NCBI RefSeq assembly: GCF_005886805.2
Contig: NZ_CP045430.1
Coordinates: 434,001-498,000, forward strand
Direction: 5' to 3'
From: Pseudoalteromonas rubra
GTDB lineage: Bacteria > Pseudomonadota > Gammaproteobacteria > Enterobacterales > Alteromonadaceae
Length of the DNA: 64,000 bases
Under the pieces are notes generated by a model, which was given only the letters and a program-made list of their open reading frames with translations, did not search any database and had not been told where the DNA came from. Below, in pieces: positions 16,738-24,951 of the stretch; the stretch's first letter is position 1, and every line of letters begins with the position of its first letter. The translations under genes were made by a program, and so were the position numbers.

Positions 16738-17970
16738 ATGCCGAACACAATGACAGTAAGTAGCCCCAACCACGCACAACGTCGACCTCAGGTCATTGTT
16801 ATTTGTGACAAGACAGATGAGCTGACAGGTGTGATTGACATTGTTGAGGCACATACTGAGGCCTACCGTACCGTATTTCATTGGGAAGAAACAGCAGAAC
16901 TCATAGTGGAAGCCAACCCCGCCATCATCATCATGGCAAAAAATGATGTTGCCAGTAGTATAGAAACCTACACAGAGTTATCAAAACAAGGGTTACTCAA
17001 TTATCCTCATAAAAATATACTATTGTGCGAAAATAAAGAATCAGGCATAGCCTTTAAATGTTGTATGAAGGACATCTTTAGCGACTACTTTGTGCATAAA
17101 CCTATGTATGAGAATTATCGCTTCAGAATGATTTTGCATAACGCATTGAGTGAAGTTTCAGGCAGTAATAAAAGCGCGCAATTGCAGGAAGCGCATTTTG
17201 GCAAAATAGATGACAAACTGCGGGGACTTATTGATGAGGTTGCTCAACATCGGGCTAAATCCGCAGAAAATTTCGCCCAAACCCGCGATCAAATTGCCCA
17301 ACAACAGGGCCATAATGACGTGCAAAGACAAATGTTTGATCAGCTCAAAGAGCAGCATATTAACCCGCTAATGGAACAGCTGGAGCATCAGCTTACAGCC
17401 AGTGTCGAACTACTTAAATCTCAACTAAAAGACAAGCAAGTTTCGCTTGCTGAATTATCGGCTTTGTTGACTGAAAAGCGAGTCCCTCGCAGTGTGGTAG
17501 CGGCTCAGACACAATCAGGCACTCCTTCGTTGGACGTTCATGAGCCCACGCCAACCCAATCGCAGCCTCCAGAGCCTGAAGTAACCAGGAAAATGCGTAT
17601 TCTGGTGGTCGAAGACAATGAAATCTACCGAGAAATGCTGCTAAAAATACTTCGCGAGGAAGACCACGTTACCGAATACGCAACAACCGGCCTTGAAGCC
17701 ATTAAACTGCTGAGGAAAAAGAAATTTGATATGGTGTTTATGGACCTGTTCATGCCCGAACTAGATGGCTACAACACCACCAGAAACATACGTACCTTTA
17801 AGCATTGCAAAAAGCTCCCTATTATAGCCTTGTCTACTAACCGCAATAAAGAGCTCATCCGCAAATGGGCAAGTCTGGGCTTAACAGGATATATCACTAA
17901 GCCCTCAACCAAACTGGCTATTCTTAAGGCCATCGATAAAGTTCAGAACAGTAACAACCCTGTCCACTGA
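16738..17970 (+). CDS. Coiled-coil protein with C-terminal receiver
   Basis: About 410 residues from ATG 16738; another ATG at 16750 is equally possible. Residues about 20-140 look like a degenerate receiver-type fold (PQVIVICDKTDELTGVIDIV; NPAIIIMAKNDV) lacking a clear acidic pair. A long coiled coil follows (about 150-260; QTRDQIAQQQGHNDVQRQMF), then a Pro/Gln-rich linker and an intact C-terminal REC: MRILVVEDNEIYREMLLKIL, FDMVFMDLFMPELDG (Asp about 336), IIALSTN and GYITKPS. There is no output domain. It is the last gene of the signalling run and may scaffold or integrate the phosphorelay. Confidence 0.85.
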   Translation: MPNTMTVSSPNHAQRRPQVIVICDKTDELTGVIDIVEAHTEAYRTVFHWEETAELIVEANPAIIIMAKNDVASSIETYTELSKQGLLNYPHKNILLCENKESGIAFKCCMKDIFSDYFVHKPMYENYRFRMILHNALSEVSGSNKSAQLQEAHFGKIDDKLRGLIDEVAQHRAKSAENFAQTRDQIAQQQGHNDVQRQMFDQLKEQHINPLMEQLEHQLTASVELLKSQLKDKQVSLAELSALLTEKRVPRSVVAAQTQSGTPSLDVHEPTPTQSQPPEPEVTRKMRILVVEDNEIYREMLLKILREEDHVTEYATTGLEAIKLLRKKKFDMVFMDLFMPELDGYNTTRNIRTFKHCKKLPIIALSTNRNKELIRKWASLGLTGYITKPSTKLAILKAIDKVQNSNNPVH

Positions 17971-18053
17971 AATAACAAATAAACAACAATGCCTCTGGTG
18001 CTTTCGCCCTACACTTTATACTATGAGCAGCAATGATCACAGCAGAGGTAGTT

Positions 18054-20207
18054 ATGGGCAAAAAAACGGGCTTCATTTTTCTGATCACCTTGATCCTAGG
18101 CGCAATCCTTGTTGCAGTCTTTCGATATTATCCACACCATGATGAAGCAAGCACCCGACAAATTAACGCTATTGCGCAGCCGAACGCAAATACGCTGCTC
18201 AACTTTACTCCCCATGTATCTAATGTGCCCAGGCCAGCAGAGTCATTTGAGTTCCCTATAGCACTGGGCGAAACGGGCCCCGTGACCAACCTCTATTCTG
18301 GACCTAATCAATACCCCTTTTTTTGTATGACACAAGAGTCAGAACTTGGGCAACCACTGGTAGACAATCAGCAGGGCCTGGGGATCCCAATCTATAATGG
18401 CGAGCAGGTTATAGGATACAGCAAAGACTGTTCCCTGCCGTCGCAATTGCTTTATTTTACCCTCATTGAACAAGATGGTAACTTCTCTGCCGTCAGGCTT
18501 GATGAAGAGGCGGCCCGCTCTCACCACTCGTCGCCTCTGTTCAGAGTAGAACAAGGCACCATCAATCGTTTTATTTACACGCTGGTCATGCCTATCTCCC
18601 GCCAGGAAGTAGGCAACAGGCAAGGTCAGTCTCAGTGGAACAAAAAACTAATTTATCAATTTAATGGCGGCTCAGGCATTGGTTATCGACAAGGCCGGCA
18701 AAAGGCCACTCGGGTGATGACCCGCCAGGCGCAACAACTGCTAGACGGCTATGCTGTGATCAGCTCCAGCGGCAATAAAACCAGCTACACCTACAACATG
18801 TTGCTGGCAGAAGACACGGCCAGACGCGTTAAACGGCAGTTTGTCAGCCTCTACGGCGAGCCGCTTTATACCGTGGGCATTGGAGGCTCCGGGGGGGGAT
18901 TAGCACAATACCTGATTGGTCAAAATAGCCAGGGCATTTTAGATGGCCTAATCCCTCTATACAGCTACCCTGACATGATCACACAGACTACTTATGCGTT
19001 AGATTGTGATCTGCTCAACAACTATTTTACCTTTCGCGCAGACAACCCAAAAGCCTGGCGAGACTGGGAGCGAAGAAGACTGATAGAAGGTCTTAATGCG
19101 ATAAATGAGTTCCCACAAAAGGCTGGGTTTTTACAACCCCTCAATCAGCTCATGGCGGGCTTTGCCCCCTCATTCCCGGATGGTAATAGTGAATGCATCA
19201 ACGGCTACTTTGGCTTGTCTGCTTTTATCAATAACCCCAGACAAGGCTTTTTACGCCCTTTTTTCTCTGATGAAGTCATTGCACAAACCCATTGGAGTTA
19301 CTGGCAAGATCTTAAACACATTTTTGGTACAGACGAACAAGGCTTTGGTCAAAGCACCTGGGACAATGTTGGCGTACAGTATGGGCTAAATGCGCTGCGC
19401 GAGGGCCATATTAGCTTTGAGGAATTTATACATATCAACCATCACATTGGTGGCTGGAAACCTCAATCAGAAATGCGCCAGGAAGAAATTGCCCTGCCGT
19501 TGGGCACACGTATACCAATATGGCTCACTTTATGGGGCAACCATAATATCACCAAGGCTTCAGATGGCCCGGCATCAAGACACAGCGGCTCAATACCAGC
19601 CATGGAACAAGCCTATCGCTCCGGGCAAGTCTTCATTGGCAAAGTCGACTTGCCGATTATTGATGCCCGCCACTATCTTGAAAACGAGCTGGACATGCAT
19701 CACATGTCGGCCTCATTTTACAGCCGCGTTCGAATCGCTCAGCACAAGGGGCACAGCGACAACCATGTTATCTGGGTTGCACATAAAGATCACAACCCAA
19801 CAACAAAGGCCTTTGCTGCCATGGATGACTGGTTGCTCGCAATGAGACAAAACCCGCAACTTAGTGCCGCTGCCGCCAAACCTGTCTCTATACAGGATAC
19901 CTGCTTCAACGAAGACGGCAGTATTTATGCCACAGGCTCACGCGTGTTTGACGGACAATGGAATGATAAACCTCAGGGCCAGTGCCAGAGCCGCTTTCCT
20001 ATGTTTAGCACAAGTCGTATTCAGGCGGGCGGAGGCTGGGGTGGTGATCTGTTTAAGTGCACTCTGGTGAGCGTTGACACAGCCATTGAGAAAGGCTGGT
20101 ATTTGCCTTTTAACGCGCATGCACACATGGATACACTTAAGGCAACCTTTCCTGACGGGGTGTGTGACCATAGCGGCCGTGATCTCGGCAGACCCAGCGA
20201 CCTGTAA
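18054..20207 (+). CDS. DUF6351 family, probable secreted alpha/beta hydrolase
   Basis: About 717 residues from ATG 18054 (AGAGG five bases upstream; the ATG at 18033 has none). An N-terminal hydrophobic signal or anchor (KTGFIFLITLILGAILVAVF) leads to a periplasmic or secreted enzyme. The centre carries YQFNGGSGIGYRQGRQ, LLDGYAVISSSGNKTS and the nucleophile-elbow-like YTVGIGGSGGGLAQYLIG, followed by LDGLIPLYSYPDM. This arrangement is that of DUF6351, which resembles tannase-type esterases. The substrate is unknown. A His-rich loop near residue 550 (DMHHMSASF) may belong to the active site. It stands alone. Confidence 0.7.
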   Translation: MGKKTGFIFLITLILGAILVAVFRYYPHHDEASTRQINAIAQPNANTLLNFTPHVSNVPRPAESFEFPIALGETGPVTNLYSGPNQYPFFCMTQESELGQPLVDNQQGLGIPIYNGEQVIGYSKDCSLPSQLLYFTLIEQDGNFSAVRLDEEAARSHHSSPLFRVEQGTINRFIYTLVMPISRQEVGNRQGQSQWNKKLIYQFNGGSGIGYRQGRQKATRVMTRQAQQLLDGYAVISSSGNKTSYTYNMLLAEDTARRVKRQFVSLYGEPLYTVGIGGSGGGLAQYLIGQNSQGILDGLIPLYSYPDMITQTTYALDCDLLNNYFTFRADNPKAWRDWERRRLIEGLNAINEFPQKAGFLQPLNQLMAGFAPSFPDGNSECINGYFGLSAFINNPRQGFLRPFFSDEVIAQTHWSYWQDLKHIFGTDEQGFGQSTWDNVGVQYGLNALREGHISFEEFIHINHHIGGWKPQSEMRQEEIALPLGTRIPIWLTLWGNHNITKASDGPASRHSGSIPAMEQAYRSGQVFIGKVDLPIIDARHYLENELDMHHMSASFYSRVRIAQHKGHSDNHVIWVAHKDHNPTTKAFAAMDDWLLAMRQNPQLSAAAAKPVSIQDTCFNEDGSIYATGSRVFDGQWNDKPQGQCQSRFPMFSTSRIQAGGGWGGDLFKCTLVSVDTAIEKGWYLPFNAHAHMDTLKATFPDGVCDHSGRDLGRPSDL

Positions 20208-20322
20208 TCATTAAAGAGTTCTGTTCATCACCACAGTACTTGTGCTACCAGATATGGGCCCTCATTTGGGCCTATCTGCCATGCAAGGTTGCTCAGGTAC
20301 TTAACAGCATCAATGGATTTGA

Positions 20323-20536
20323 TTAATACCAATTTGCTTAATTAAGTGTGCTAATTTGAGGCGAGAAAATAGGGTCGATAACACCGCTCTCGCGCCCTGC
20401 TACTGCTGAGGCATCTACATCCATGTAGGCGAGGCGAAATTTTGCTGTTTAGTCGTTCTAAATTAGAAATTTTTAACGCTGTTAGCGTCATATTTGCTCT
20501 TTCAAATTGAACAGGTATTAATTGAAATTGGTATAA
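20323..20536. repeat. MITE-like element, about 214 bp
   Basis: The element begins TTAATACCAATTTGCTTAAT and ends with the inverse, AATTGAAATTGGTATAAG, so the terminal repeats share ATACCAATTT. The interior has no ORF and contains further short inversions such as GCGAGGCGAAATTTTGC. Its right end is also found at 1222-1238, and shortened ends (ATACCAATTAAG) occur at 27233 and 60997. This fits a non-autonomous dispersed repeat typical of Alteromonadales intergenic DNA. Confidence 0.6.
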
Positions 20537-20563
20537 GATACAAACAAAAACACAAGGGCGCCC

Positions 20564-20920
20564 ATGGAAGCACTTTTCTCATACGGTACATTACAACAGT
20601 CTCAGGTTCAGTTGGATAATTTTGGTCGGCTACTTGAGGGAGAGGCAGACTATCTGGTTGGTTACCGGCTAGGGCAAGTCAGGATTACCGATCCTGAGGT
20701 GCTGAAAAGTAGCGGTAAAACCTACCACCCTATTCTTATTTACACTGCAAACCAGAATGACCAGGTAGCAGGCACCGTTTTTCTAATTACCCAGCAAGAA
20801 CTAATGTGTGCAGACAGTTACGAGGTAGCGGATTATGCCAGGCAGGAAGCCAAGCTGAAATCAGGAAAAACCTGTTGGATCTACGCCGCAAGTGATAGCG
20901 CTAACTTAGTGGAAGAGTAA
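20564..20920 (+). CDS. Gamma-glutamylcyclotransferase-like (AIG2/GGACT) protein
   Basis: A 118-residue cytosolic protein with the GGCT fold landmarks. It has the N-terminal substrate loop FSYGTLQQSQVQLDNFGR, then LVGYRLGQVRI and QVAGTVFLITQQELMCAD. The catalytic-Glu segment is DSYEVADYARQEAKL, where the Glu after Tyr is the expected acid. Members release 5-oxoproline from gamma-glutamyl amines or cyclise related amides. The substrate is unknown here. It lies just after the MITE-like element and ends in a hairpin shared with the convergent gene. Confidence 0.82.
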   Translation: MEALFSYGTLQQSQVQLDNFGRLLEGEADYLVGYRLGQVRITDPEVLKSSGKTYHPILIYTANQNDQVAGTVFLITQQELMCADSYEVADYARQEAKLKSGKTCWIYAASDSANLVEE

Positions 20921-20940
20921 CAGGCACACGCCTGTTACTC
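20915..20940. terminator. Bidirectional hairpin between convergent genes
   Basis: GAGTAACAGGC and GCCTGTTACTC form a perfect 11-base-pair stem with an ACAC loop. The stop codon TAA of the cyclotransferase gene lies inside the stem. There is no long T run. Its position suits termination from both sides. Confidence 0.55.
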
Positions 20941-20950
20941 ATATACTAAC

Positions 20951-22009
20951 TTACTCGCATGCTTTACCACAGTTGCCAATTGTCACCTGTTTCTGGGCCA
21001 GATAACTTGGAACACCATAGACTCGGTTGTAAGCAATAGCACCGATAAACTGATTGTTATATAACACACCAGGTGTCCAGCTGCTGCTGCGCCACGTTCC
21101 GCTAAGTGCATATTTGCTGATACGGTTCGCGCCAGGTGCACTGGCATTAAATCGACCACCCCAGCTGGATGTAATCGTCGGTGCACTCTGGTACACGCCA
21201 ATGTGTGCTTGGTGCTTATTATAACCGTTAGCGTCTCTGTTTAGGCTAACATTCAGGTTCATGCCAGTTACAAGGTTGCCAATGATATTGTTGATATCAA
21301 TATCCAGGTAACGCTCTGCTGCGTCAACGTTACCGCGCACCCGACTATCCGCTAGAATTTGCTGCATACCAAATAGCGCACCAGGTCTTTCCAGTGAAGC
21401 GAACTGTCTTAGATTTGCCTTGATCAAATCATCCGCCTTGGCGGTTGCGTAATTAGAAGCAAAGTAATTAACAAACTGGCTGACACCAGGTAAAGACAAT
21501 ATGCCACCAGAACAGCTTACATCGACATCGCGGCCATAGCTAACATCAATGTTTTCCAACGCGCCGGTATAGTAGTTGTAAGTCACTGTAGGTCTCAGAT
21601 TTTCAAGACGAACGGCGACTTTGACACTTGGGCAAAATACGTCAACACCATCAAACTTCACTTTTGTATAAAAGCCCAGGTTACCTACTGTCAGACGGAT
21701 CTTATAGTTATCTGTGCCCGTGAAGGTTGCTGAGATATTTTTTGCATCAAGATCGACACTATAAATGTATTTTACAGCGCTCATGTTATTCAGATCGCGA
21801 CGAATATCCGCTTCAGTTTCTAACTCAAGCTGTCTCATGTCTGAGAACAAGCTATCTGCCAGGGAGCCCAGATTCACAGTACGCACTTTTTGAGGCGAAT
21901 TAGGATTACCTGAAGGTTTAGTCAGCTTGAGCGTCGTTTCGCCCGCATTGGCCGATTGAGCAGCCAGACCAAAGGCCACGCAGAGTGCTAATTTATAGTT
22001 ATGTTTCAT
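20951..22009 (-). CDS. Hypothetical secreted protein, 352 residues
   Basis: No family is recognised. ATG 22009 is supported by AAGGAAAAAG upstream and opens a clear signal peptide (KHNYKLALCVAFGLAAQSANA), so export to the periplasm or beyond is expected. An upstream start would only lengthen the leader. The mature part is beta-rich, with YIYSVDLDAKNISATFTG, NYKIRLTVGNLGFYTK and VFCPSVKVAVRLENL. It has four Cys residues, probably as disulfides: FCPSV, VSCSGG and the C-terminal GNCGKACE pair. Its partner or substrate is unknown. Confidence 0.65.
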   Translation of the reverse strand: MKHNYKLALCVAFGLAAQSANAGETTLKLTKPSGNPNSPQKVRTVNLGSLADSLFSDMRQLELETEADIRRDLNNMSAVKYIYSVDLDAKNISATFTGTDNYKIRLTVGNLGFYTKVKFDGVDVFCPSVKVAVRLENLRPTVTYNYYTGALENIDVSYGRDVDVSCSGGILSLPGVSQFVNYFASNYATAKADDLIKANLRQFASLERPGALFGMQQILADSRVRGNVDAAERYLDIDINNIIGNLVTGMNLNVSLNRDANGYNKHQAHIGVYQSAPTITSSWGGRFNASAPGANRISKYALSGTWRSSSWTPGVLYNNQFIGAIAYNRVYGVPSYLAQKQVTIGNCGKACE

Positions 22010-22378
22010 ATACTTTTTCCTTGTTTTTTGGTTATTAGCGCAGGCTAAAGTAGTATATGAAAACAACAATCTAACGACACTTTTGTTAAGTTTATGTTTA
22101 AATTGAAACTATAACTTCATAATGGGTAATTAAATGATCAGCCCCTTTCGAAACCGAAATAGGCAGGCACTCGCCAATGGAGTGCCTCTGCGTAAGTAAA
22201 ATAGACGAGACAGTTCAATGGTAATATTCAGCTTGTTCAGCAACACCATCACCAATATCCTCAAACTAAACCTTGCTGGAAGTAACTTCATGAACCACGT
22301 GATCCCCTCAGCGCAATAAGCACTTTGGTACTAACTCGGTATATTTAAGAGCGCTTGCGCGCTCATTTTACGCTCCCG
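22010..22378. other. Intergenic region with two hairpins
   Basis: No gene was seen. One hairpin at 22165-22187 pairs AGGCACTC with GAGTGCCT. Another at 22349-22364 pairs GAGCGC with GCGCTC around TTGC and lies 15 bases beyond the minus-strand carboxypeptidase gene, probably as its terminator. The promoter of the secreted hypothetical gene should lie near 22030-22090. Confidence 0.5.
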
Positions 22379-24616
22379 TTATTCGTTGCTGGTTACTTGA
22401 ATGGTTTGCGCTACCTGACTGAATTGACCATCATTATCTATCGCGACAAACACCACTATGTATTCACCTGGTGCAGGGAAAGTATGCATAACCGTCTCTG
22501 TGCCTGAAATGTAGGGCTCGTTACCCATTCGCCACAAGCGCTCTACAATTTCACCATCAGGGTCGTATGAAGCGGAAGAATTAAACTCACAGGTCAACCC
22601 CGTGCACTGATAGCTAAATTGCACAACAGGTGGCGTTACGCCATCCAGTTCAAGCTGAACGACTTTCACATCACGATTACCATGGCTATCATCAACCTGT
22701 AGCGTCAGTTGGTAATCGCCAGCCAAAGTGTACTCAATCTCAACCTGCTCACCATGGAATACCCTAAAGAACTGACCACCTTGTAACACCCAGGTGTATG
22801 TTAGTGAATCGCGGTCGTCCTGAGTTGCTGAACCATCAAAACCACAAATGCCTTTTCGACAGTCGGCAATAAAATCAGCGACAGGTGACTGAGCGCCGGG
22901 TATAGCGTCATTATCGATTGTCAGGAATTTCGCATACTTAGGACCCCACTGACCAGACGCGTCCTGAGCACGAAGTGTCAATGTGTAGCGACCTTGGCGC
23001 CAACGATGTGTGTCCAATGCATAACTGATTGATTCACTTACCGTGTCATATGCGCCATCTGCCGCAGGTAGTAAAATGCGCTTCCTGGCACGCTTACCCT
23101 TTTTCTTGATGGTTAATTCGACTTTGCTAATCGCCTGACTGGGTGGTATCTGACCTGTCAGTGAAGGACCAAAAAGATCATCAGCAACAGTAGCAATTAT
23201 CTCCACAGGCGTTCCAGCAGGCACCGCTTCTTTTCCAGCCCCCTTTAAACGCAGATCAAAAAATTGCGGACCGGCAGGCAGTTTATAAGGCCGTTTTGCT
23301 ACTTTGGCCGCGTAGATCAGTGCGTTCAGGTTGTTTGGAAAGATCTCTCCTTCAAAGTTGGCGCAGCTTTCAAAGAACTTATTGCCTAACTCGAAAGTAA
23401 AGGACGCAACACCAAGCTGCCCATAAGCATATCCATCAGCGCTGCCTCCGGCTTTAAATATCTCCTGAGTCTGAAACGCCCAGTACCCGTTATACGCTGC
23501 CATTCTGTGGCCCATCATAGACAATTGATCCGCGTTAGGACTCGGCGTTAGCTCACTAGACCATGGCCACATCACAAAACGGCTGAAGCTATGCAGATCC
23601 AAAAATACGCCCTGAGTATTGAGTGGCGCTGGATCTGTCAGCAAATCACCGCGACGATCTTTAAACAGATCGTGAAGATAGGCCTGGATCGCCTGTGTTT
23701 CAGGCTCTGATGCGGCGCTGGGCCCGTGAAAAGTGGCTGCGCATTGGTCATCTGTTGAACCGCCAATGGGAGAAGCCCAGGCAAAGTCGAAGTTACGATT
23801 AAGGTCAACACCGCGTAATGTATCATCAAGCGCGCAATATGCTGTATTGGTGTTCTTACGCCATAACTGCCCTTGCTCCGCCAACACCCGGCCATCTGGA
23901 TTTGCAATCAGCAAAATGTGGATTTCGCGCTGGTTCAGGATCCAGTTAACGTCTGCATCCGTCTCACGGTTTTCAAGTAAGTACTGTGCAAACTTCAATG
24001 TGGTTGCCCCGGGTGTATACTCACGAGCATGCAAAGCACCCTGCATATACAATGCCGGACGCTTACGCCACTTGTTTCTCTTTTTGTTTTTCAATACCAG
24101 GACGGTCAAATCATGACCTCCAAGCCCCTGACTTTTCTCCCAGGATGGTCCGATATGCTTTAACTCAACAAAATCGGGATAAGTTTGCGCTAAGGTCTTA
24201 GCCAATTGCTGTGTTTCAGCCAAAGTGGGGTAGCACGAGAAGTTCGGGATACCAGACTCCTGTTCAGCACTTTGAATACGACTTGTCACTGACCTATTAC
24301 CCTGCGCTTTGACTTCTGGCTGGTTATGATCACCTGGTTTTAAAAAGATGAGTGCACCCGCACCATGCAACTCAACAAACTCATCCTGAGTGAGTGAAAG
24401 AACCAGGTAGTTATCTGCTACTTCCAGAATGGCAGTATGAAACCGGGACAGATATTCCGCTTTTTGAATTTCGCTGGAAAAGGCTAGCTGATAAGTTGAT
24501 AAAGTGTGACTTTCAACAGGAAATGCTTGGGTATTTACTACGCGTGGGTCGCTATGTGCCGTAACTGTTAAGCTTATCGTGCTCAGGAGGAGCATACTCA
24601 ATAAGTTCTTTTTCAT
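22379..24616 (-). CDS. M14 zinc carboxypeptidase with PKD-like C-terminal domains
   Basis: A 745-residue secreted metallopeptidase. After a signal peptide (NLLSMLLLSTISLTVTAHS) and a propeptide comes the M14 domain. The zinc ligands lie in LHAREYTPGATTL (His about 196, Glu about 199) and in LDLHSFSRFVMWPW (His about 342). The substrate-binding NPDGR and GVDLNRNFDF and the catalytic Glu in FTFELGNKF (about 409) are also present. C-terminal to this are an Ig-like segment and two PKD-type domains (SYDPDGEIVERLW; GEYIVVFVAIDNDGQFS). It should cleave C-terminal residues from extracellular peptides. All catalytic residues are intact. Confidence 0.93.
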   Translation of the reverse strand: MKKNLLSMLLLSTISLTVTAHSDPRVVNTQAFPVESHTLSTYQLAFSSEIQKAEYLSRFHTAILEVADNYLVLSLTQDEFVELHGAGALIFLKPGDHNQPEVKAQGNRSVTSRIQSAEQESGIPNFSCYPTLAETQQLAKTLAQTYPDFVELKHIGPSWEKSQGLGGHDLTVLVLKNKKRNKWRKRPALYMQGALHAREYTPGATTLKFAQYLLENRETDADVNWILNQREIHILLIANPDGRVLAEQGQLWRKNTNTAYCALDDTLRGVDLNRNFDFAWASPIGGSTDDQCAATFHGPSAASEPETQAIQAYLHDLFKDRRGDLLTDPAPLNTQGVFLDLHSFSRFVMWPWSSELTPSPNADQLSMMGHRMAAYNGYWAFQTQEIFKAGGSADGYAYGQLGVASFTFELGNKFFESCANFEGEIFPNNLNALIYAAKVAKRPYKLPAGPQFFDLRLKGAGKEAVPAGTPVEIIATVADDLFGPSLTGQIPPSQAISKVELTIKKKGKRARKRILLPAADGAYDTVSESISYALDTHRWRQGRYTLTLRAQDASGQWGPKYAKFLTIDNDAIPGAQSPVADFIADCRKGICGFDGSATQDDRDSLTYTWVLQGGQFFRVFHGEQVEIEYTLAGDYQLTLQVDDSHGNRDVKVVQLELDGVTPPVVQFSYQCTGLTCEFNSSASYDPDGEIVERLWRMGNEPYISGTETVMHTFPAPGEYIVVFVAIDNDGQFSQVAQTIQVTSNE

Positions 24617-24951
24617 AGTGTTTCCTTCAGTTGTTTATGAGTGTTTAAAGTTTCGCTCAAACATATATTCCTTGTTAAAAAATTTGAGGCAACTCCCCAA
24701 GTGTAAACATACTGAAATATAAAAATGCTCATTAATTGTACTTAGCAGTTTAAGCTGATAACCCCGATGCCTTTACATAAACACTAAAAATTGACAGGCA
24801 TTGAATTGAGCCACTAATAGACTTCGACAGCTTTATACTGATGAATTTGCGGGACCTTACGAATGGCCAGACAGAGAATAACTAACAGACGAGAAGGCTC
24901 ATAGGTACATTTTTGGCAGCGTATGCAACGAAATGCCACTGTAAGGCAAAT
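24617..24951. other. Intergenic region without a recognisable gene
   Basis: About 335 bases upstream of the carboxypeptidase gene, AT-rich near 24660-24760. It should hold that gene's promoter. No repeat or RNA gene was recognised. Confidence 0.5.
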
